A DNA stretch of 64,000 nt, taken from positions 1,807,501 to 1,871,500 of the forward strand of contig CANLAD010000001.1 of the NCBI GenBank assembly GCA_947488755.1. Reading direction: 5' to 3'. A program made the translations under genes and the position numbers. Positions 1 to 10,553 of this stretch are shown here, piece by piece. Numbering within the stretch: the stretch's first letter is position 1; each line of letters begins with the position of its first letter. The notes under the pieces are model-generated. The model saw nothing but the letters and a program-made list of their open reading frames with translations, was not told the origin of the DNA and did not search any database. The stretch comes from an uncultured Erythrobacter sp. GTDB taxonomy: Bacteria > Pseudomonadota > Alphaproteobacteria > Sphingomonadales > Sphingomonadaceae.

Positions 1-939
1 TTCACGCCGGGCGACCTGGTGCTTATCAACACCTACCTGCTGCAGCTTTTCCGCCCGCTCGACATGCTGGGCTTTGTCTATCGCACAATCCGGCAGGGTC
101 TGGTCGACATGGCCGAGATGTTCCGCGTTATCGATACGCAGGCCGATGTTCATGATGTGCCGGGCGCGCCTGCACTCCACGTGCGCAAACCTTCCATCGC
201 CTTCGAGAATGTGAGCTTTGGCTATGACGACGGGCGTACGATCCTCAAAAACCTGAGCTTTGAAGTGCCTGCCGGATCGACGCTCGCGATTGTAGGGCCT
301 TCGGGTGCGGGCAAGAGCACCATCGGACGGCTCATTTTCCGGTTCTACGATCCGCAATCGGGCCGCATCCTGATCGATGGGCAGGACATCGCGAAGGTGC
401 AGCAGGCCAGCGTGCGCGCAGCCATCGGGATCGTGCCGCAGGACAGCGTGCTGTTCAACGACACGCTAGCCTATAACATCGCCTATGGTAGCCAAGATGC
501 TGACGATGCGACGGTTCGGCAGGCCGCGCACGATGCGGCGCTCATGCCGCTTATAGAGCGCCTTCCCGATGGGTTTGAGACAGCCGTGGGCGAACGCGGG
601 CTCAAATTGTCGGGCGGCGAAAAGCAGCGCGTCGCGATCGCCCGCACGCTGGTCAAGAACCCGCCGATCCTGCTGCTCGATGAAGCAACCAGCGCGCTCG
701 ACACCCGCACCGAGCAGGAAATTCTCAGCACGCTCAAACGGCTGGAAGAGGGGCGCACCACAATTGCGATTGCGCACCGCCTGTCGACCGTCGCCGATGC
801 CGATCGCATTCTGGTGATGGAAGGCGGCGAGCTGGTCGAAAGCGGAAGCCACGCCGCGCTGTTGGCGAAGGGCGGCCTCTATGCCGAAATGTGGTCACGC
901 CAGGCGAGCGAGGACCGGCAGACCGAGGCTGCGGAATAG
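1..939 (+). CDS. ABC transporter, Atm1-type ATP-binding/permease (5' truncated by window edge)
   Basis: Walker A GPSGAGKST, signature LSGGEKQR, Walker B ILLLDEATSALD; TMD remnant GFVYRTIRQGLVDMAEMF typical of Atm1-like exporters; frame open to base 1. Confidence 0.85.
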   Translation, partial: FTPGDLVLINTYLLQLFRPLDMLGFVYRTIRQGLVDMAEMFRVIDTQADVHDVPGAPALHVRKPSIAFENVSFGYDDGRTILKNLSFEVPAGSTLAIVGPSGAGKSTIGRLIFRFYDPQSGRILIDGQDIAKVQQASVRAAIGIVPQDSVLFNDTLAYNIAYGSQDADDATVRQAAHDAALMPLIERLPDGFETAVGERGLKLSGGEKQRVAIARTLVKNPPILLLDEATSALDTRTEQEILSTLKRLEEGRTTIAIAHRLSTVADADRILVMEGGELVESGSHAALLAKGGLYAEMWSRQASEDRQTEAAE

Positions 940-944
940 CCGAC

Positions 945-3860
945 CTATTCGTCGGTACCAGCTTCAACGGTCCCGTTGAATTCACGCCGCAAATTCGCCG
1001 AAGCCAGATCCAGCTCGTCTGCCGGGATCACTTCGATTTCCCCGCGCTCCGCCCGAAGGTCGTCGAGGAATTGCGAAGCATTGCCTACCAGCACCAGAGT
1101 CGCGCGCGCAGGATCGACGAACTCGCGCGCCGCCGCACTCGCCGCCTCCACATCCACAGCCGCGAGCCGCTCGGCATAGCGCGCCGCTTCATCCGCGCCG
1201 AGACCCTGCTGCAACAGGCTCGCGACGATGGCGTTGAACCCGCCGCTGGTTTCCAGTGCTCGGGCGTAGCGGCCACCCATGTAGAGCCGCCTGCGCTCGA
1301 GCAGATCCTCGGTAAGCGGCTCCGCGCCCAGCCGCTCGAATTCGTTCAGCAGGATTTGTGCGACCTCGTCTGCGGTGTCGTTCTTGGTCTGCGCGCTGGC
1401 CGTAAGGATTGAGGCATCGGCGCGATCGGCAAAGCCGGAGTACGCGCCATAGCTGAGCGAGCGCTTGGTGCGGATCTCCTCGAACAACCTCCCGCTCGAC
1501 CCGCCGCCCAGTACGCTGTTGGCAAGTTCGAGCGGGAAGTAGCTTGGATCGGTTCGCGCCGGCGCGCGCACGGCTGCGATCACCGCCGCCTGCCCCGCAT
1601 CGGGCATGTCGACCACGATCGTGCGCACCGGCTGCGACGCTCCGGCGGCGTCATCCGGGATCATCGCGGGCACCGTCGTGATCTCCCAATCGCCGAACAT
1701 CGTCTGCGCGGTTGCGATTGCGGCTTGTGGATCAATACCGCCCGACACCACGATTTTCATGCGCGCCGGGTGAACATAGCGAGAGCTATACTCCTTCAGA
1801 TCTTCGCGCGTGATCTGCGCAAGGCTTCCGGGCGTCCCGCCGGGCTGGGATCCGTAGGGCGCATCTCCATACATCGCGGTGCGTGCGACATAGCGCGCAA
1901 GTGCTCCCGGCTCTTGCAGGGAGACCTGAAGCGTGTCGATCGCGCGGGTGCGTTCGCGCTCGAACTCATCCTCCGGGTACGTTGCGCCCTTAACGATTCG
2001 CCCGGCCAGTTCGCCCGCTTCGGGGAGATTTGCGACCGGCGCGGTCAGGCTGAAGCTGGTGCCATCATTGCCGGCGCCTCCGCCAAAACTCGCGCCCAGG
2101 CTTTCAAAGCGCGCGGCGATCTCGCCCGCATCCATGCCGTTGATACCCTTGTCGGCAAGACTTGCGGCGAGTTGTGCGATCCCAGCCCGCTCGCGCGGAT
2201 CGGTCTTGCTGCCGCCGGGGACGAGCATGGTGATCGTCGCGATCGGCACTTCGCCGGTTTGTACAGCGACCACGGGAATGCCGTTCGAAAGCGTCGCTTC
2301 GACGATTTTGGGTGGAGCCACGTCAGGAGCGGGTCCGGGACCGGGAGGCGCCATGCGTTCGCCCTGCGGCTTCACCTCCCGAATTTCGCCTTGCGCCGGG
2401 GGTAGCGTGCGGAAGGTCGGCATCGGCAAAGGATTGGCGTAGCTCGAAGGATCATCCTCCCCGGCAGTGTACGTGACGCTGACGCGCTTTTGCGGGTCGA
2501 GATAGGCCGAAGCGACGCGCATCACGTCTGCAGCCGTCACAGTGCCGATCTCGGCCAATCGCCGGTCGGCAAAGCCGGGATCGCCGCTCGACACCAGCGC
2601 CTCGCCAAGCTCGAATGCCCGGCCCCGCGCAGTTTCGCGGCGGCGCAGTGTGCTTGCGATGATCTCGTTTTTGGCTTCGGCGAGTTCATCGGGCGCCACC
2701 GGCTGGGTGCGAATGCGTTCGAGCTCGGCATCAAGCGTGGTGCTCGCGACATCCATTTGTTCGTCGCCGCGAACGATGGCGTAGGCTGCAATCAGGCCCG
2801 CCTCGCGGAACATGGAGACATTGGCGGCGACTTGCACTGCTTGTCCCGAACGAACCAGCGCGTTGTCGAGCCGACTGTTGTCCCCGCGCGCCAAGATCGC
2901 TTCGAGCACTTCGAGCGCGGCGGCATCGGGGTGGGTCGTGGGCGGTGCCTTCCACACTGCGCCCACCACCGGAAGCGGCACGCTGGGTGCGGTGGCGTTA
3001 ACGGTGCGCGGCGACGCTCGCTCCGGCTCTCGCCGCTCAATTGCGAGATCGACCGGATTGGCGCGCGGCGGGATATCGGCGAAGTATTGATCCACCAGCG
3101 TGCGCAGGCGATCCATCTCGAAATTGCCCGCGACGATCAGGGTTGCGGTATCCGGCCCATAGTACGCCTCGTAAAATGCGCGCGCATCGTCGAGCGTTGC
3201 GTTGTCGAGATCCTCGATTGAGCCGATGCCGGGGCGGCGATGCGGCATCACGTCGTAGGCGTTTTCTGGAAGGACGAAGCGCTGCAAGCGGCCGTAAGGC
3301 GGAGCGAGCACGCGCTGGCGCAGTTCTTCCTTCACCACGCCGCGCTCGGTCTCGAACACTTCCTCGTCCACCACCACGTTCGCCATGCGCTCGCGGTGGG
3401 TCCACAACATCGTCTCGAGATAGGCTGCGGGCACCTGCTCGTAATAATTCGTCCGGTCGATCCAGTTCGATGCGTTGCGCGTGCCCCCGATATCCGCCGT
3501 CAGCCCGTAGATCATGTTGTAGGGCATGTTCTCGGTCTTGCGGCTGAGGATATGCTCGAACAGGTGAGAGAAACCGCTGCGTCCATCGGGATCGAGCTTC
3601 GAGCCGATATCGTACCACAGCGAAGTCGTGACCGTCCTGGTGCCGCTGTCGGGAATGGCGATCACAGTAAGGCCGTTGTCGAGTTCCCACTGCGTATATT
3701 CGATTTCAGGAGCGGTAAGCGCGGACGCTGTCACGGTTCGCTCCTCGATATGCGCATCGGCAAGGGCCGGCGCGGCGACAAGGCCTGCGCTCGCGGCGCT
3801 GGCGAGCAGAACGGTGCGGATCATGGTGAGAGGCCCCCAAAGCAATGTGCGACGCTTCAT
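945..3860 (-). CDS. M16 family metallopeptidase (two-domain insulinase-like), secreted; start may be the internal Met at ~3824
   Basis: Signal peptide; inverted zinc motif region HLFEHIL; second M16 domain in C-terminal half. Confidence 0.85.
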   Translation of the reverse strand: MKRRTLLWGPLTMIRTVLLASAASAGLVAAPALADAHIEERTVTASALTAPEIEYTQWELDNGLTVIAIPDSGTRTVTTSLWYDIGSKLDPDGRSGFSHLFEHILSRKTENMPYNMIYGLTADIGGTRNASNWIDRTNYYEQVPAAYLETMLWTHRERMANVVVDEEVFETERGVVKEELRQRVLAPPYGRLQRFVLPENAYDVMPHRRPGIGSIEDLDNATLDDARAFYEAYYGPDTATLIVAGNFEMDRLRTLVDQYFADIPPRANPVDLAIERREPERASPRTVNATAPSVPLPVVGAVWKAPPTTHPDAAALEVLEAILARGDNSRLDNALVRSGQAVQVAANVSMFREAGLIAAYAIVRGDEQMDVASTTLDAELERIRTQPVAPDELAEAKNEIIASTLRRRETARGRAFELGEALVSSGDPGFADRRLAEIGTVTAADVMRVASAYLDPQKRVSVTYTAGEDDPSSYANPLPMPTFRTLPPAQGEIREVKPQGERMAPPGPGPAPDVAPPKIVEATLSNGIPVVAVQTGEVPIATITMLVPGGSKTDPRERAGIAQLAASLADKGINGMDAGEIAARFESLGASFGGGAGNDGTSFSLTAPVANLPEAGELAGRIVKGATYPEDEFERERTRAIDTLQVSLQEPGALARYVARTAMYGDAPYGSQPGGTPGSLAQITREDLKEYSSRYVHPARMKIVVSGGIDPQAAIATAQTMFGDWEITTVPAMIPDDAAGASQPVRTIVVDMPDAGQAAVIAAVRAPARTDPSYFPLELANSVLGGGSSGRLFEEIRTKRSLSYGAYSGFADRADASILTASAQTKNDTADEVAQILLNEFERLGAEPLTEDLLERRRLYMGGRYARALETSGGFNAIVASLLQQGLGADEAARYAERLAAVDVEAASAAAREFVDPARATLVLVGNASQFLDDLRAERGEIEVIPADELDLASANLRREFNGTVEAGTDE

Positions 3861-3924
3861 TAGAGCGCGCCTGCCTCAGCCTTTCAAGCGCCCGCGCCGC
3901 TCGCGTCCGACGAACCCCCGGAAA

Positions 3925-4320
3925 TCATCGTTGCGCGTCGAGCCCGACCTTGCGCAGCACCGCCATGGCATCCTCGCCCCGCTCAGCGGGCACGAACAGG
4001 TGATCGTGATGCAGACCGGCGATAATGTTGCACGCAATCCCCGAGGTTGCGAGCGCCGTCGAGACCGCGCCGGTCAGCCCCACGCCTTCGAGGTCGGAAT
4101 GGACCTGCAAAGTGATCCGGGCAAAGCGCGGTGCGTCCGGGTCAGATGCTTCGGCGGGAAGCACTGCGCACATGCCCTCGCCTTCACGGATGACGGCGAA
4201 TGCGGTGTCGGGGATCATCGCGTCGTCCGGCAATGGCTGAAAGCACCATCGGCGCTCACTCAGCCGCGGATCCATGCCGGTCAGCATGGCCTTGAGGTCG
4301 CGGACGCCGCCCGGCTGCAT
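3925..4320 (-). CDS. ACT domain-containing protein
   Basis: 131 aa; ...FARITLQVHSDLEGVGLTGAVSTALATSGIACNIIAGLHHDHLFVP, ACT-like. Confidence 0.7.
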   Translation of the reverse strand: MQPGGVRDLKAMLTGMDPRLSERRWCFQPLPDDAMIPDTAFAVIREGEGMCAVLPAEASDPDAPRFARITLQVHSDLEGVGLTGAVSTALATSGIACNIIAGLHHDHLFVPAERGEDAMAVLRKVGLDAQR

Positions 4321-5648
4321 TACAGGATATACTTCGACAGGTCGGTATTGCCGGCCAGGTCACCCAGGCGATCCTGCACATAGGCCGCATCGATGGAGAT
4401 CGTCTCGCCCGAATGCTCCTCGGCCTCGAAGCTGATTTCTTCCAGCAGCTTTTCCATCACCGTCTGCAGGCGCCGTGCACCGATGTTCTCGACGCTTTCG
4501 TTTACCCGTGCGGCAATCGTGGCAACCTCGTCGATCGCATCCTCGCCGATTTCCAGCGTCACGTCCTCGGTCCCGATCAGCGCTCGGTACTGCTCTACCA
4601 GATTGGCGCGGGTTTCCGACAGGATCCGCACGAAGTCCTCCTGCGTCAGTGCACGCAGTTCGACCCGGATCGGAAGGCGGCCCTGCAATTCAGGCAGCAT
4701 GTCGGAAGGCTTGGCGACGTGAAACGCGCCGGACGCGATGAACAGGATGTGGTCGGTCTTCATCGGGCCGTGCTTGGTCGACACCGTGGTGCCTTCGATC
4801 AGTGGGAGCAGATCGCGCTGCACCCCTTCGCGACTGACGCTGCCGCCGCGCACGTCGCTGACCGCGATCTTGTCGATCTCGTCGAGAAACACGATGCCGT
4901 TGGTTTCCGCATTCTCCAGCGCTACGCGGGCGACATCCTCTTCATCAAGGCGCTTATCCGCTTCTTCGTCGACCAACTTGTCCCACGCATCGGGCACGCG
5001 CAGTTTGCGCTTCTTGGTCGGTTTCTTGCCGAACGCCTTGCCCATCATGTCGCTGAGATCGATCATCTGCATGTTGCCGCCCATATTGCCCATGTCGAAA
5101 GGCATATTGGGCGCATCGGAGACCTCGATCTCGACCTCGACATCGTTCATCGCGTTCTGAACGATCCGCTCGCGAAAGCTCTCACGCGTAGCTTCGGAGG
5201 CGTTGTCGCCTACAAGCGCGCTAAGCAGTCGATCCATCGCGGCTTCAGAAGCGGCCTCCCGCACGGCTTCGCGGCGGCGCTCCTTTTCCAGCCGGATCGC
5301 TTCTTCGACAAGGTCGCGCGCGATCTGTTCGACGTCGCGGCCGACATAGCCGACCTCGGTGAACTTGGTCGCTTCAACCTTGACGAACGGCGCTTCGGCA
5401 AGCTTGGCGAGACGCCGGCTGATCTCGGTCTTGCCGCAGCCGGTCGGGCCGATCATCAGGATGTTCTTTGGCGTCACCTCATCGCGCAGATCGGGGCCAA
5501 GCTGCTGCCTACGCCAGCGATTGCGCAGCGCGACGGCGACGGCGCGCTTGGCGTCCTTCTGACCGATAATATGCTCGTCGAGCGCGGCGACGATCTGCTT
5601 GGGGGTGAGCGCGTCGAGCCTGTTCGTCTCGGGCGTTTGAATGTCCAT
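4320..5648 (-). CDS. hslU: ATP-dependent protease ATPase subunit HslU
   Basis: [43 protein letters not shown]-terminal DLSKYIL; adjacent to hslV. Confidence 0.97.
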   Translation of the reverse strand: MDIQTPETNRLDALTPKQIVAALDEHIIGQKDAKRAVAVALRNRWRRQQLGPDLRDEVTPKNILMIGPTGCGKTEISRRLAKLAEAPFVKVEATKFTEVGYVGRDVEQIARDLVEEAIRLEKERRREAVREAASEAAMDRLLSALVGDNASEATRESFRERIVQNAMNDVEVEIEVSDAPNMPFDMGNMGGNMQMIDLSDMMGKAFGKKPTKKRKLRVPDAWDKLVDEEADKRLDEEDVARVALENAETNGIVFLDEIDKIAVSDVRGGSVSREGVQRDLLPLIEGTTVSTKHGPMKTDHILFIASGAFHVAKPSDMLPELQGRLPIRVELRALTQEDFVRILSETRANLVEQYRALIGTEDVTLEIGEDAIDEVATIAARVNESVENIGARRLQTVMEKLLEEISFEAEEHSGETISIDAAYVQDRLGDLAGNTDLSKYIL

Positions 5649-5665
5649 CATCGATGCTTTCGAAC

Positions 5666-6226
5666 TCAAACCGTTTCGACGGTCAGATTGCCATTGGTGA
5701 AAACGCAGATATCGGCGGCGACCGCCATCGCCTTGCGCGCGATTTGCTCCGCATCGTCTTCGTAATCGGCGAGTGCGCGAGCGGCGGCGAGAGCGTAATT
5801 CCCGCCCGATCCTATCGCGGCGATCCCACCTTCGGGCTCGAGCACATCGCCATTGCCGGTCAGCACCAGCAGGCTCTCTGCATCGGCGACAATCATCAAC
5901 GCTTCGAGATTACGCAGGTATTTGTCGGTACGCCAGTCTTTGGCCATCTCGACAGCGGCGCGCATGAGCTGGCCCGAATACTGCTCCAGCTTTTTCTCGA
6001 GCCGCTCGAATAAGGTGAAGGCATCGGCGGTCGCTCCGGCGAAACCGGCGACGACTTTGTCGCCCTCGCCAATGCGGCGCACTTTGCGCGCGTTGGGTTT
6101 CATCACGGTGTTGCCCATCGACACCTGGCCATCGCCCGCAATCACGACTTTGTCGTCGCGCTTTACTCCGATGATGGTGGTGCCGTGCCATTGGATAAGG
6201 CCGTGGCTGGCCGAGTTATCTGTCAT
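5666..6226 (-). CDS. hslV: ATP-dependent protease proteolytic subunit HslV
   Basis: [30 protein letters not shown], HslV N-terminus. Confidence 0.97.
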   Translation of the reverse strand: MTDNSASHGLIQWHGTTIIGVKRDDKVVIAGDGQVSMGNTVMKPNARKVRRIGEGDKVVAGFAGATADAFTLFERLEKKLEQYSGQLMRAAVEMAKDWRTDKYLRNLEALMIVADAESLLVLTGNGDVLEPEGGIAAIGSGGNYALAAARALADYEDDAEQIARKAMAVAADICVFTNGNLTVETV

Positions 6227-6286
6227 GCCGGGCGATATGGGCTCTGGCCCGGAGGCTTCAAGCGCGCCATCCCGGCAGCAACAACG

Positions 6287-6829
6287 CTATGGCCCGCCAG
6301 GACCGCCTGCCCCGCCCGGCGCGCCGATGCCGCCGACCTGCCCGATATTGCCGAACAGATCTTCCAGGAAGCCGCGCTCCCGGCCCAGCGTCGGGGTTTC
6401 ATCGCCATCGGGTTGCAGGAACACGACCTGATCGACGCCGCTACGATCGACCGAAGCGACATTGCCCGCCGCGTCGAACTGCACCTTGAGCACCGAGTGA
6501 TCGCGAATGCGTGGACGCACGAACGGGCGGCGCCCCGTGACGCTGGAGATGTAATACCAGGTCGGATCGCCATATTTGCTTTGAAGCGTGGGCCGTCCCA
6601 GCGTCCCTTCGACGGAGCGGCGATTGTCGATCCCCGGCTGAATTGAGCGCACCAAGACCGGATCGTTCACGAAACCGCGCGATTCGCGGATCGAGGAGCA
6701 GGCGCCCAAAGCCATGAGCGCGCATCCAAGCGCGGCGATCTTCACGTATCTCGCACGATCAATCCCGCTTTCGGAACACCGTTTGCCCAAGCCTGAAACA
6801 CTCATTTGCCAGTTAAATCCCGTCGTCAT
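6287..6829 (-). CDS. bamE: outer membrane protein assembly factor BamE (SmpA/OmlA lipoprotein)
   Basis: Lipobox LGACSS; VRSIQPGIDNRRSVEGTLGRPTLQSKYGDPTWYYIS. Confidence 0.8.
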   Translation of the reverse strand: MTTGFNWQMSVSGLGKRCSESGIDRARYVKIAALGCALMALGACSSIRESRGFVNDPVLVRSIQPGIDNRRSVEGTLGRPTLQSKYGDPTWYYISSVTGRRPFVRPRIRDHSVLKVQFDAAGNVASVDRSGVDQVVFLQPDGDETPTLGRERGFLEDLFGNIGQVGGIGAPGGAGGPGGP

Positions 6830-7005
6830 GTGTCACTTGCCGCGCCAATGCGGCGACCTATATGCCAAGGCTCAAGGCTCTTACGGAGAAGCGGCGGGCC
6901 ATGCAATGCGCTAGCATGCGGCGGGCGTCTCCACTCTGCCCCAGACGTTTCGCGCTGCCCGCCTCCGCTTGAATTGCCGATGAATATCTCTGCCCAGAGG
7001 ACGTC

Positions 7006-7548
7006 ATGAAAACACCATCTCTCAAGTTCCTCTCCCGCGTGCTGGGCACCGCGCCAGACCCGCGCGAGCAGCTGCGACCTCTATGGCACCGAGTGGTGGA
7101 ACTGGCGCGCGAGCCGTCATTTTACACCGACTGCAAGGTTGCCGACACTGTCGCCGGTCGTTTCGACCTCATCACCGCAATCCTCTGCACGGTCATGGTC
7201 CGGATCGAGGCGAGCGACATGCACACCGAAAGCGCGCTGCTGGCGGAGCTGTTCGTCGAGGATATGGACGGCCAATTGCGCGAATTCGGCGTCAATGACG
7301 TGGTGGTAGGCAAGCGTGTGGGAAAGCTGATGAGCGTGCTTGGCGGACGGCTGGGCGCCTATCGCGGCGCATTGGTCGATCGCGATTCGGACCGGCTGAC
7401 AGGAGCGGTTGAACGCAATGTCACCTTCGTCGAAGGCGTCGAGGAAGATGTTTGTGCGGCCGGCGTTGCGAGCAAGCTTATGGCCTTTTCGCAGCGTCTG
7501 GAGCGGTACGGCGATGACGAGTTGCTGAAAGCGAGCGGCATATGGTGA
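7006..7548 (+). CDS. ubiquinol-cytochrome c chaperone family protein
   Basis: 180 aa; FYTDCKVADTVAGRFDLITAIL...ELFVEDMDGQLREFGVNDVVVGKRVGKL. Confidence 0.85.
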   Translation: MKTPSLKFLSRVLGTAPDPREQLRPLWHRVVELAREPSFYTDCKVADTVAGRFDLITAILCTVMVRIEASDMHTESALLAELFVEDMDGQLREFGVNDVVVGKRVGKLMSVLGGRLGAYRGALVDRDSDRLTGAVERNVTFVEGVEEDVCAAGVASKLMAFSQRLERYGDDELLKASGIW

Positions 7549-8087
7549 ATGATCCCGGCAAACCAGAGCTTTCGCGACCGATCAAGGTCAAAAGCCTACC
7601 GGGCGAACCGGTCTCGATTGAGGCCGATGCAAGTGAACGCGCGGCTCTGGCCCGGCGCTTTAGCCTGCCCGGAATCGACCGTTTGCGTGCGGAGATTGTG
7701 CTCGATCAGCTTGGCGCAGTGATCCGTGTGAACGGCACGCTGGAAGCAGCGATCCGCCAGTCCTGCGCGATTTCGGGAGAGGACTTCCCGGCTCGGATCG
7801 AGGAGGCGATAGACCTGCGCTTTGTACCTGAAGGGATACTGGACCCGGCGGTCGATGAGGACGCGGAACTGGAAATCGAACTCCACGCCGATGATTGCGA
7901 CGAGATCGAATATTCCGGCGACATGATCGACCTTGGCGAAGCGATAGCGCAAACCCTTGGCCTAGCGATCGACCCCTACGCCGAAGGTCCAAATGCCGAT
8001 GTGGCTCGCGCGCAAGCTGGCATCGTGGCCGAGGGCGAACAGGACGGCCCCCTTGCCGCGGCACTGGCTGCCCTCAAAAAGGGATAA
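7542..8087 (+). CDS. DUF177 / YceD family protein
   Basis: 181 aa; RQSCAISGEDFPARIEEAIDLRFVPEG; overlaps upstream gene. Confidence 0.8.
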   Translation: MVNDPGKPELSRPIKVKSLPGEPVSIEADASERAALARRFSLPGIDRLRAEIVLDQLGAVIRVNGTLEAAIRQSCAISGEDFPARIEEAIDLRFVPEGILDPAVDEDAELEIELHADDCDEIEYSGDMIDLGEAIAQTLGLAIDPYAEGPNADVARAQAGIVAEGEQDGPLAAALAALKKG

Positions 8088-8228
8088 AGCTGCGCCTACC
8101 CGGGACGCGGAATGTCGGGTTCTAGGCTGAACTTCGCTCGCAAAACCGCCATTTGCCAGAACTAGAAGATCGGTGGACCAACCTGACGGTGCGTGTAACC
8201 GCTCGAAATCAATCTATCCGCCAACCGA

Positions 8229-8735
8229 TCATTGAAGCTTGCTCAACAGCCCATCCAGATCATCGGCCACCGGGCGGATGGCACCGTCTTCCGAGAAATC
8301 GTAATCAAGGTCGACGAAGACGATGTTCGGCGCGTCTTGCGAGCTTCGATAACTCACGCAGAAATATCCGTTTCCAGTATCCATCGCGAAGGGAAAAAGC
8401 TTGAGATCGGCCGCGTCATCCGCCTCGGCCCAGCCGACGAGAGTCGATAGAACGAACTCGATCGAGTAGGTGTAACGCTTATGCTCCTTGTGCCCACCGG
8501 CGTAAAGGATCGGACTGAACGGCGTCTTTCGGACCTCGCCGATCTGGATCGCCGAAGGTTCCGTCACTTGGCCTGCATGGCCAAGGATCACCTGCCGGAC
8601 ATTGTCTGGCAAAGAGACGCCGACCTCTCCCTCTAAAGCGGCCAGCGCGGCTTCATCCGCGCGCACCGGAACTTCGATGTAAGGTTCCCACGTTACGGGC
8701 ACGTGATCCAACTCCGTTATCTCCCTCCACCCCAT
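8229..8735 (-). CDS. SMI1/KNR4 (SUKH)-like protein, candidate immunity protein
   Basis: 168 aa; EGEVGVSLPDNVRQVILGHAG ... LKLFPFAMDTGNGYFCVSYRSSQDAPNIVFVDLDYDFSEDG; start codon overlaps 3' end of the upstream nuclease gene. Confidence 0.75.
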   Translation of the reverse strand: MGWREITELDHVPVTWEPYIEVPVRADEAALAALEGEVGVSLPDNVRQVILGHAGQVTEPSAIQIGEVRKTPFSPILYAGGHKEHKRYTYSIEFVLSTLVGWAEADDAADLKLFPFAMDTGNGYFCVSYRSSQDAPNIVFVDLDYDFSEDGAIRPVADDLDGLLSKLQ

Positions 8736-10063
8736 ATCCGCATGCCGCCCGTATGCCCACCGCTGAAGTGCGCATGGGTGTCACGATCGACGAGTTGAAT
8801 GCGGCCGGTGTCTTGGTGGTGGTGCCAGGTCAGGTCCGGTGGTGAGCGGTCCGACGGGGTGTCACGGGTCAGAAACGTGACCTGCTCATCATTGAGACCC
8901 ATGCGCTGGGCCAGTCCCGGATCGGCTCGCAGCGCGTCGCCGACCAGCTGATTGGCTTCACGGAAATGGGCTGCGCTGTCGGAGCTGTTGATCGCAGCTG
9001 GGCTCAGATACAGGTCGGCCTGCGCTTCGAATACGGGGAAGCCGCTCTGGTCGTAGGTCACGCTGCGCCCGTCCCTCGTATAGGTCACCGATCCATCTGC
9101 ACCGACGGTGCGGGAATCATAATTACTCGCTCCGGGGCGGCGAACAAGATGGGTGTCCCCATTAACATCCGTCACGACCTGTCGACCATCGGCGCGATTG
9201 GCGATGGCAGGGGCCTCACCGATAGCTTGCGTTCGGCCACCAGCGGTAAAAGTCGCCCCGCGATTGGCGTCAATCACCAGCGTATTGCCGACCATGCGGC
9301 TCCCGGCTTGCGCGACCTCATCCGCGCTACGAGCGCCGCCTGCGACGAAGTCGTCGAGCTGGGTCTTCATCCGCTCGAACGCTTCACGTGCACTCGATGG
9401 CATCGCATCGATAGCGCCCTGCGGTATGCGGTTCACCAGCCCCTGTATCTCGCGCAAAGGCGCATCGAGCACGGCGCGCGCCGCGTCACTGCGCGCTGCA
9501 AGGCTCACCGCGTCGGCGACGGTCTCAGCCCAATTGCCGATCTTGGCGATTTTGGCCGAGTCTCCGAGATAGGGGAGGATGCTTATCCCTGAGAGCACGC
9601 CATTGCCCAGATGGCCAAGGGCTTCACCGGGTTCGCCGCTGAACAGCGATCCGATCGAACGCCCGACCGATATCACTGCATTGCTGCCATCCGCGAACGG
9701 CGTTGGTTCGACGATACCGATCAGGTCGAGCGTCAATTGCGCGAGATCGGCGACGGTTTCTGCGGTGCCGGGTCCGGGATCGTTTGCCGCGGCGGGGGGC
9801 GATCCGGCAGTCTCGATCGGTCGAGTGAACTCACCCTGCTCGCGCGGAGAAAGCTGGGCGAGCACAGCCTGTTCGATCTCGGCCGCGTGAGCGGGCACGG
9901 CCTTCTGATAAAGCGCCACGTCCCGGCGCAGTCCTTCAGCGTCGAGCACCGGATCGCGGTTTTGGTCGATGAGATCGGCAGCCATATCCGCATAGCCGGA
10001 CGAACCCGCACCGTCTGAGGAGCCGGGTTGAGCGAATGTTTCGGCACGGACCGCATCGACCAT
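8717..10063 (-). CDS. polymorphic-toxin-like protein with C-terminal HNH/EndoVII nuclease of the WHH type
   Basis: ~448 aa; C-terminus PDLTWHHHQDTGRIQLVDRDTHAHFSGGHTGGMRIWGGGR; Met at 10063 preceded by GGGAGC; followed by a SUKH-like gene. Confidence 0.8.
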   Translation of the reverse strand: MVDAVRAETFAQPGSSDGAGSSGYADMAADLIDQNRDPVLDAEGLRRDVALYQKAVPAHAAEIEQAVLAQLSPREQGEFTRPIETAGSPPAAANDPGPGTAETVADLAQLTLDLIGIVEPTPFADGSNAVISVGRSIGSLFSGEPGEALGHLGNGVLSGISILPYLGDSAKIAKIGNWAETVADAVSLAARSDAARAVLDAPLREIQGLVNRIPQGAIDAMPSSAREAFERMKTQLDDFVAGGARSADEVAQAGSRMVGNTLVIDANRGATFTAGGRTQAIGEAPAIANRADGRQVVTDVNGDTHLVRRPGASNYDSRTVGADGSVTYTRDGRSVTYDQSGFPVFEAQADLYLSPAAINSSDSAAHFREANQLVGDALRADPGLAQRMGLNDEQVTFLTRDTPSDRSPPDLTWHHHQDTGRIQLVDRDTHAHFSGGHTGGMRIWGGGR

Positions 10064-10151
10064 TGATTTGCTCCCATTTGCAGGGCGCACATTACGTCCG
10101 CAGCTGACGGCGCGGTATCCGCAGATCGTATAGAGATGTGCGCCTGCGCCG

Positions 10152-10553
10152 TCAGGAGAGTGGGTGAAACAGCAATCCCGCCAGCGCGACCAGACCCCGC
10201 ATCCCGTCGAGTTCCAGCTTGCGCACCGCACTGTTCAAATGTGTGCGCGCCGTGCCTTCACTGACCGAAAGCAGCGTTGCGATATCGGCATTCGAGCGCC
10301 CCCATCCTGCGAATCGCAAAGCGGCGGCTTCGGTACGGGTCAGGCTTTGTAGAGGTTCAACCAGCGACAGCGGCACGCGCGCTCCGTCAACCGTGAACTC
10401 ACCGACGCTGACCTCGCGCTGCCGGGAAGGATCGCGGCGCGCAGCCTCGCGCATCTGCTTCAGCAGCGCGAGCATTTCAGGGTCTATCGCGCGATCGATT
10501 TCGGTTGCAGGTTCGGCACCACTGCCGCGCGGGGGAACGCCCGCCTGCGTCAC
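10152..10553 (-). CDS. LuxR-type HTH protein, candidate regulator of the T3SS
   Basis: LTRTEAAALRFAGWGRSNADIATLLSVSEGTARTHLNSAVRKLEL, LuxR_C-like HTH; GTGA overlap with sctT stop. Confidence 0.75.
   Translation of the reverse strand: MTQAGVPPRGSGAEPATEIDRAIDPEMLALLKQMREAARRDPSRQREVSVGEFTVDGARVPLSLVEPLQSLTRTEAAALRFAGWGRSNADIATLLSVSEGTARTHLNSAVRKLELDGMRGLVALAGLLFHPLS

Noticed and set aside
2490-3221. 243 aa plus-strand ORF
   Set aside because: Antisense shadow of the M16 peptidase gene.
4413-5765. 450 aa plus-strand ORF
   Set aside because: Antisense of hslU; no domain-like sequence.
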